From positions 12,817,510-12,881,509 of the forward strand of contig CM067526.1 of assembly GCA_034509925.1 (NCBI GenBank): a stretch of DNA of 64,000 bases. Direction: 5' to 3'. The stretch is from Hirudinaria manillensis (lineage: Eukaryota > Annelida > Clitellata > Hirudinida > Hirudinidae). Of the stretch, positions 56,730 through 64,000 are shown piece after piece. The notes beneath the pieces are model-generated. The model did no database searches. It was not told the origin of the DNA and was given only the letters and a program-made list of their open reading frames with translations. Position numbers and translations under genes: made by a program. Positions within the stretch are counted from its first letter, which is position 1. The number at the start of each line of letters is the position of its first letter.

Positions 56730-59700
56730 CTACATGGCCTCCTTGCAGGTGGCATTTTGAGGACCGAACTTACTGATGACATCGAGGAGGGCATTGATTT
56801 CGTTTTCCAACCTGGTTATGTCGTCAGTCAGCTGGTTTATCTGGTTCAATTGGGTCTGAGTTTGGGTGGCAAGATCTGCAGTGGTTAGGGTTAAAGTTGG
56901 AGTTAAGGTTAGGGTTAAGGTTGGGGTTAAGGTTAGGGTTAAGGTTTAAATAAATAACTGTAGTTTGCCATCTTGAATGTTGCATATTTCAGGGGGGAAA
57001 ACAGTTTATCAGTAAAATAATATTAATAATAGGTTTGATAATATATTAGTAATATTAATTAATACATTAAAAAATAGTAATTTTAATGGTAGAGATATGC
57101 TTGTCTGGGATACCTGACAGTTTGACAGGCCTGTTGAGGTTATTCAAGGATGTCCAAAGGTCGTTGATGCAGGTTTCTACCTGGGTTTTGGCTACCGTCC
57201 AAGTGCTGTATTCGCTCAACCTGTTGGCATAATTTGTGTTCAGGAGAACCATGTTGTTTGAATTTCTCAGTTCATTCTGCAAAGAAATTTCTTAAATTTA
57301 AATTTATTTCATTATTTTACAGTCATTAACTTTGCCAATGTAACATCAGATAATTAACTACTGGTTAACTTTGCCAATGTAAGATCAGATAACTAATTAA
57401 CTACTGGTTAACTAACTTTGATAACAACAATTGTTAACCATTAATAATATGATACTGCAGAGAATCTTGAAAAATCAAGAAAGTTTTTATTTAATGGTGA
57501 TGATGATGATGATTTTTGTTTGAGTCTCATCTCTCTTAAAGAGATTAACCCAAACATTCTAAAAATAAAATTGCAAAACTACGAAAAATAAACAAACAAA
57601 CAACCAAACAAAAAGAACCAGTGATCCTCAAACAGAACAACTCACAAACTGCACAGTAATGATTTTGTAGTACATATATTCTTAAAATATAGTCTCAGAT
57701 AAACCATGAAAATCCTCTTAAAGATGCTATAAACATAACCCAAACATTCTAAAAACCAAACAAACAAACAAACAAACAAACAAACAAAAAGAACGACTCA
57801 CAAACTGCACGGCTTGAAGCGTGTCATTGACGAGCGACAAACTGCCTCTCGATGTCAACAACGAAGTCGAGATGTTGGAAAAGGACCTCTTGACGGGGTC
57901 ATACAAACTGGTGGCATTCAATATGGCTTGGCTGGTCACGTCTGCTGCCAGTTTTGTTTCATTGGCCTTTCTATTTACCTGTTGGAGTGGTTTCCTTGTA
58001 ATTAGTTATAGCACAAACAAAAATAATAATAGTGATAATAATAATAATAACTGTAATAATAACAATAATAATGGTAATAATAATAATAATAATAATAACA
58101 ATAATAATAATAATAATAATAAAGTCTTTTTTTTTAATTACATAATTTATTAGCCAAGGATTAGGAGATAATTGATTTATAAAAAATAATCTCTGCAAGC
58201 ATTCGTAATAATTTGTAAAGTTTAATAAAACACATTCAATTGTTAAAATGTCTTCGTGCGTGATTTTGGCTCGGCCAGTGACGTTGAATAATATCGACGG
58301 TTGTAATTTGATAATTTAAAAATAATTTATTTAATAATCTATTTAATGATAATTTATTAAATAATAATTTATTTAATAATAATTTATTCAATAATAATTT
58401 ATTTAATAATAATTTATTCAATAATAATTTATTCAATATTAATTTATTCAATAACAATTTATTTAATAATAATTTATTTAATAAATTTATTTAATAATAA
58501 TTGATAAGAAATATCTTATATTTCTTTTTTATTTTATGAAAATCTCAAAAAAACAAAAACATCTCACGCCATCAACATTGGAGGTGATGACGGAAACTTG
58601 GCCAGTATTCGAGGAGAGGCAGTTTTTGGCCTGAGTATCCAAACTGGTGGAGGTGTTCATGTTGGAGATCGTCTCGATCATCTTCGCCTGCGACTGTTGC
58701 GTTTTGTTGCTGCAGTTGTGCAACAACATACGATTGTGTTTTTTTTTTTAATGGAAAAGCTGTCACTCATATGTTGTTGTATATTTGCATATACAAACAA
58801 CATGAACTGTTACTCATATACGTGTATAAATAAGCATATACAAGCAACATAAACAGAGACAACTTAATGAGTTTTCTTCCCATTGCAGAAACAGGGCTCT
58901 TAAATTGTTATAATTTAAAAGAAGAAAAACTTAATACTGACCTTTTCACCACCACCATTACCTTTACCTCCATCACCACCACCTCCATCATCATCACCAC
59001 CACCTCCATCATCATCATCATCATCGTCTCATAAACATCTCCCAGTCAAGTCTCCAAAGTTGTACTAACACCGCATCCTGTATCAAACTCGTGAGACTCG
59101 AAGCTGCCACTGAGCTGTTGTCAGCGTATCGTGACAAGTTGTTCACGAGGTCTTGTTGCACGGAGGCGGCATTTATCATTTGAATCACCGGACCGATCTG
59201 ATTTGAATCATCAGAATTGAATGATCATCATCATCACTTCGCAAGCACTCCCTCGCTGGCTCACTCACTCACTCACTCACTCACTCACTCACTCACTCAC
59301 TCACTCACTCACTCACTCACTCACTCACTCACTCATTCACTCACTCACTCACTCAATCACTTACCTGGCTAGAAAACTGATCCACGCTGGTGGAAAGTAT
59401 GGAATTGATGGTAAAGAGGTTGCTCGTCAGATTCGGCGTCTCGAGTTGATTCTTGGCCTTCGAGAGACTCGAGATGGCAGCCGTCGTGCTGTCGTTGAGG
59501 AACGAGGTCAAGTTCTGCGATCGAGGACAACATCCATCATTAAATATTACACTCTATACATATATATATACATGACTAATTACTATTAAAACGTGTTCAT
59601 GCTAGGTTTATTTTTGGGTCTTTACAATCAATCCAATAAACCAAGGTGGTTCTAAAACTATTTACAAAACAAGAATTAAACTCCGCCTGAGAATTATTTT

Positions 59701-62700
59701 TAAAAAAAATGAAATTCCTTGAAACAATTAAAACCACACAACAACAACAACAACAAATGAATGTTGTTATACAAACACAAACATCCCAACAAAAACAATT
59801 CAAAACCACTTACGCAATACGAGACCGCAGATCCAGCAGCATCCTGCGCCACTTTCAGGATTGCATTGGAAAAGTTCTGGAAGCTTCCGGAACTTCCGAG
59901 CTGCGCGTTCCAGGTGTTGTACTGATTGGTGGAGGCGTCCAAGAGGGTCTTGGAAATGTTATGGAGGAGTGCCGAGTTATTTCGGAAATATCTGTTTAAA
60001 TGGTTTTTGAGTGATTTATATTTAAATCAATTTTAATTCCTCATCGTAATTATTAACATTTAATTAAGATATAATAAATTAATAAGTCTATTTATTTTTA
60101 ATAAACCTATTAATAATTAATAAACCTATTTGTAATCAATAAACCATTAATAATTTATTAATAAACCAACTCCGCCGTGTTGAAGTCGCTGCCGAGGGAA
60201 TCCACGAGTCTCCCAGTGTCCCTCATCCTGATGTCGTCCTGGTCCAACTTGGCTTGGAAGTCGTTGATGCTGATCTGTGAAAGACTGGTCAAGGAATTCG
60301 TGAGACTCAGGTTGGAGTTCATCATGCTACTGTTGACCACCCTGTTTATGGATTTATCATCAATGTTGAGGTATCATTAACACCATCATCATCGTCATCG
60401 TCGTCATCATCTTCATCATAAATATTTCTTAGAGCCATGTAAATAGAGACAGACAGATAAACAAACAATCAAACAAACAATCATCATCATCAAACAAACG
60501 AATGAACAAACAAACAAACAAAACCAACAAACAAAACCAACAAACAAAACAAAACCAACAAACAAACAATCGCAGTATCTCATTCGATGACATCAAACCA
60601 ACGTAAGTAAAACCCCCTCGTCCTCACTCGACTCTGCTCCTCATGACGTCGACTGCAAACTGTTGATTCTGAACGAGTTTGTTCAATCTGTCGACGTTCT
60701 TGTAGGCAGTCTCGCCGGCAGAGAAGGCCTTCGAGAGGGAGTCTCGCAGCGTATTGAAGCTGATGTTCAGATTAGGGAGGGAAATGGTCGGAAAGTTTGG
60801 GTCCCCCGTCGACAGGGCGTTCGAGTCGACGGCGTCTTGACGGTCGTTGCGAGCCGTCGAGTTCGTCAGGTTCGAGCGAAAGTTTTGCAAGTCCGAGTCG
60901 TGTCGTGCCAGTTGAGAAGGAACCTTCGAGTGGGGAAGACGTTGAAGGGGATGAGATGGAATAGAAGAAGATATGAAAATGAATGATACATTGAAGGGGA
61001 TGAGATAGAATAGAAGAAGATATGAAAATGAATGATACATTGAAGGGGATGAGATAGAATAGAAGAAGATATGAAAATGAATGATACATTGAAGGAGATA
61101 AGTAAGAGTAAAAGTGGATTTGAGAATGAATGATACATTGAAGGAGATAAGAAAGAATAGAAGAAGATTTGAGAATGAATGATACATTGAAGGAGATAAG
61201 TAAGAGTAGTGTAAGAGTGGATAGTAACATAAGTAAGGATAAATATATCTAAATTAAAAATCATTCTTTGGAATATTATTATTTGAAAAACTATTATTAC
61301 AAAAAAAAGATTATTATTTTTAAAAATATATCCTTTGAAAAATGATCATCGTAAGGATAAATATGGAATGGGAACTTTTATAACAATGAGTAATAACAGT
61401 CAAATATATTTTATTTAACTTAATTTTAAATAAAATGAGATTAAATGCTTTCAATAAATCCTGCCTTAAAATGACTTGACTTGAAATCAATTTATTGACT
61501 TATTATTAAAATAATAATAATTATTATTATTTATTTATTTAAACCATATTCTCCGATCCCAGAAAAGCACAAAAAGAGTGATACTAACGTCATACAAAGG
61601 CATGTTTGTGAGGTTGTCTCTGAAAACAATAAGTTTGTTGATGTTCAACTCTGAAACATTCTGGGGACTTGCAACGACCTCCAACCTCCAAGCATACGAA
61701 GATGTGTTTTGGCCGCCTGCAGGATACAATCGATACAATCGACGTCATGGTTTGTATGTTTGCAATTGATAATATTTAGTATTTAATTAATATTTAAAAT
61801 TTAATTATTATTTTAAATTGATATTTTGTATTCAGAATAAAATTTTAAATTATGTTACAACTGACTGATTCCTTTCATTTGCAAGGAATCATATTATATT
61901 ATATTATAGCCATTATTTTAAAATTATTTAACAATGCAATATTATAGTATTAATAATATACAATGAATGTATAATATAATATTATATTATTATAATTGAT
62001 ATTTTAAATTATCTTTAATTTAATATTTTTTAAATTATAAAGCCATCAATCGAATCCTTTCAGTTACAAAAAGGATAAGATTAACTTGCACTGACTGACC
62101 TATATTACAAGCACCCTTTGACCCATATTACAATCACGCCTTGACCCATATTACAAGCACCCTTTGACCCGTATTACAAGCACCCTTTGACCCGTATTAC
62201 AAGCACCCTTTGACCCGTATTACAAGCATCCTTTGACCCGTATTACAAGCACCCCTAAGCAACCTCCTCACCAAAGTTTATTCTCAGAAGATCAGTTGTT
62301 TTTGCAGACAACACGGACATGTTGTTCGAAACCACGACTGCCCTTTCGGCCAAACTTCTGAAACAAGATCCGCAAGTCGTGCAGTTGGGGAAGGCTCCTT
62401 TGATGGACAGAAATAAATAAAATAAATAAAATGAATGAATAAATGAATTAATAAAATTAATTTTACATTTAAATCTTTTAATTATTCTATTCATCGGTTA
62501 ATTTGAATAGTTTTACAAGCTATTAATGACATTGCATTCATTAAATAAATAATTTTTTTTTAAAATAATAAATAATTAAATAATTACATAAATAATTAAA
62601 TCTTTAATTTAATTGAAAATTTATTCTTAAAAAAGAAAAGATTCCAATAAAAATCAAACAACCATCTGGAAAGCTTGTTATTCCAGTAAAAGACTCTGAA

Positions 62701-64000
62701 ATGCAAATGAAACACAACAAAATCAAAACCAAATCTCTCGTTTGACATTCAATTACTTGTTGACTTAAACTCTTATTTATTTAGGAATTCATTCTTAGAC
62801 TTAATATCATTAAAATTCATTTAAACTTAAAATTTATATAACTTACAATATAATAAATTTATATTTTATATTTCTTATTTATTTACAAATCAGAAAAGTG
62901 AAACTAATTATGTCCATTTTAAATCTATTTAATGCATCATAAGCAGATGAATAAAAATCTCGTAAGAGATGCAAACCGACCGTTTCTAAAGCAGACGTTG
63001 CACGTTCTCCCGCCAAAACCTTCGAGGCAGAAACATTGGCCATCCTTCCTGCAATTGTTCTTCATGCCGACAGTGTAGTTGACCTGGCAGGAACAGTTGA
63101 CTGGGGGAATAAAAAAGGTTTTTAATTCATTTAATTTCAATTTCATATGTTAAAAAAAAAAGTTAAAAATGAATCAATAATTTTCTGATTCTGTTAAAAT
63201 ATAATTTATGAAGAAATAAAATTAAAGTTTCAATTGCGTGCGTGTCGTGACCAATCACAGGAGACGAGACAACACGTTGATAAAATCTCCACCAATGAGA
63301 TTGAATGTAAACATGCAAATGACTCCTCACTGCTGCAGTTATCCCCATACATCTGATCAATACATTGATCGCACTTCAGTCCCACGAAGTTACTCGAGCA
63401 ATTGCACTGCCCTGTTGACTTGAAAAACAAAATTATTCATTCATTTATTCAAAAAATATATGCAAAAATAGAACAAATTTAATATAATCGAACCATTTAT
63501 TGAACACTTAATGGTTTTAATAATATAAAATATTTTTTAATAACATAATTAATACTTAATAATAATTTTATTTTTAAATTAATTAATAATTAATACAATT
63601 AAACATAATATACATCATCAACATACATCATCATCAACATACATCATCATCATAAATCATCAATATACATCATCAACATACATCATCAATATACATCATC
63701 AGTAGCACCCAAAAACCCAGGTTCAAAGGGTTGCATCACTGCTAAATCTTAAAACCTAAATATTTATCCAAGGAAATCTGAATAAATTCAACAAAAATTC
63801 TGAAAAAAAAAAAACTCAACAAACTGAGCAGCTCGGGTTCCCATTGACGGTTCCCAGGGAGTTGCAACCGCAGTCCGTGCAACCGGAGCTGGAAAAGTTG
63901 AAGGATCCGGGAAGACACGAAGAACAATTCATGGCGGGGTCAACGCCTGGCAAGCAGTTGCAAATGCCAGTGTTGGGGTTGCATGGAGACCAGGAACCGG
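56730..64000 (-). CDS. Laminin chain, beta/gamma type, C-terminal part (5' end outside window)
   Basis: A basement-membrane heterotrimer subunit. Laminin EGF-like (LE) modules are read from the right edge: about 63830-64000 (CNCLPGVDPAMNCSSC, GCTDCGC), 63330-63420 (GQCNCSSNFVGLKCDQC) and 62980-63105 (DGQCFCLEGFGGRTCNVC). Next is a Cys-containing transition (62265-62395, FPNCTTCGSCFRSLAERAV). A long Cys-poor heptad-type helical region follows, in exons near 61590-61720, 60626-60925, 60165-60340, 59815-59990, 59370-59515, 59075-59200, 58570-58710, 57800-57980, 57112-57277 and 56730-56875. Many Asn-X-Ser/Thr sites are present. It ends without LG domains, in a short helix with one near-terminal Cys (FGPQNATCKEAM), as in beta and gamma chains, which pair there by disulfide. 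I cannot decide beta versus gamma. Exon borders are approximate apart from the last. Confidence 0.85.
56886..56948. repeat. Telomere-like GGTTAGGGTTAA tract in laminin intron
   Basis: Six or so imperfect units of 'ggttagggttaa' and 'ggttaaggtt' lie just upstream (gene sense) of the last laminin exon. It resembles degenerate TTAGGG telomeric repeat, on a scale of about 60 bp. Confidence 0.85.
58022..58125. repeat. (AAT)n compound microsatellite in laminin intron
   Basis: AAT units with AAC and GAT interruptions next to the laminin exon that starts at about 57980. Confidence 0.9.
58315..58505. repeat. ~15-bp AT-only tandem repeat in laminin intron
   Basis: Roughly a dozen imperfect copies of 'aataatttattcaat' / 'aataatttatttaat'. 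The minus-strand frame reads LLNKL repeats and is not a gene. Confidence 0.9.
58952..59030. repeat. CACCAT/CATCAT cryptic microsatellite
   Basis: Permutations of caccaccac, ctccatc and atcatcatc in a laminin intron, near the exon starting at about 59075. Confidence 0.8.
59258..59364. repeat. (CTCA)n tetranucleotide array
   Basis: About 25 units of CTCA with two or three point interruptions, adjoining the laminin exon near 59370. The plus-strand THSL frame is a repeat translation. Confidence 0.95.
60455..60575. repeat. (AAAC)n-type tract in laminin intron
   Basis: Repeated 'aaacaaacaa', 'caaacaaacaatc' and 'aaaaccaacaaac' units just left of the large laminin exon at 60626. Confidence 0.85.
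60945..61215. repeat. ~49-bp tandem minisatellite in laminin intron
   Basis: About five units with 'tgaaggggatgagatagaat', 'agaagaagatatgaaaatga' and 'atgatacat'. The later units vary (ggagataag(a/t)aa, ttgagaatg). The array starts only ~20 bp from the border of the laminin exon that ends near 60925, so the first unit contributes to the intron's 3' end in gene sense. Confidence 0.92.
62095..62255. repeat. 23-bp tandem repeat next to a laminin exon
   Basis: About seven units of 'gacccgtattacaagcaccc' + 'ttt'. The outer copies carry 'catatt' and 'atcacgcc' variants. It abuts the laminin transition exon starting at about 62260. Confidence 0.92.
63600..63705. repeat. Imperfect 'catcatcaacata' repeat
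   Basis: Eight or so imperfect units of 'acatcatcaacata' / 'atcatcaatatac' in a laminin intron. Confidence 0.85.

Noticed and set aside
60624..61264. Minus-strand frames of 130-190 codons with 'MYHSFS' repeats
   Set aside because: The left part is a genuine laminin exon (to about 60925); the repetitive remainder is the 49-bp minisatellite read through the intron.

Overview
This window looks like nuclear DNA from an invertebrate animal. It is AT-rich, the genes are cut into many short exons with mostly GT-AG introns, and the introns and spacers are full of microsatellites and minisatellites. The gene set (KDM5 demethylase, IMP4, receptor guanylyl cyclase, XPF/ERCC4, COMMD9, a type-3-like adenylyl cyclase, laminin) is metazoan. 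An annelid or other lophotrochozoan is my guess from overall style; nothing here proves the taxon. No rRNA, tRNA, CRISPR array, viral genome or intact transposon was seen.

Layout. 1-1792 (+): 3' part of an unrecognised gene. 3282-16479 (-): KDM5-type histone H3K4 demethylase with JmjN, ARID, PHD, JmjC, C5HC2, PLU-1 and two more PHD-type regions. 16808-18732 (+): IMP4, head to head with KDM5 across about 330 bp. 19183-26365 (-): receptor-type guanylyl cyclase. 26626-33937 (-): XPF/ERCC4 nuclease. 35538-36786 (-): COMMD9. 38025-56063 (+): a 22-exon adenylyl cyclase of the ADCY3 type with a very long C-terminal tail. 56730-64000 (-): C-terminal part of a laminin beta/gamma-type chain, running off the right edge.

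The genes are ordinary chromosomal neighbours, not an operon, and nothing suggests one joint pathway. The most striking observation is in the adenylyl cyclase. The reconstructed 1767-residue reading frame closes in phase through all 22 exons, yet key catalytic residues are replaced. The second metal-binding Asp of C1 is Ser, the adenine-contacting Asp of C2 is Glu, and the transition-state Arg of C2 is Leu. It therefore looks like an expressed-architecture but catalytically impaired (pseudo) cyclase. The neighbouring guanylyl cyclase keeps its metal and guanine-specifying residues.

Other notable points are an FG-rich, nucleoporin-like insert in KDM5, a decayed tandem duplicate of an adenylyl cyclase exon, an 87-bp minisatellite in a KDM5 intron, and a possible decayed copy of the KDM5 last exon downstream of the gene.
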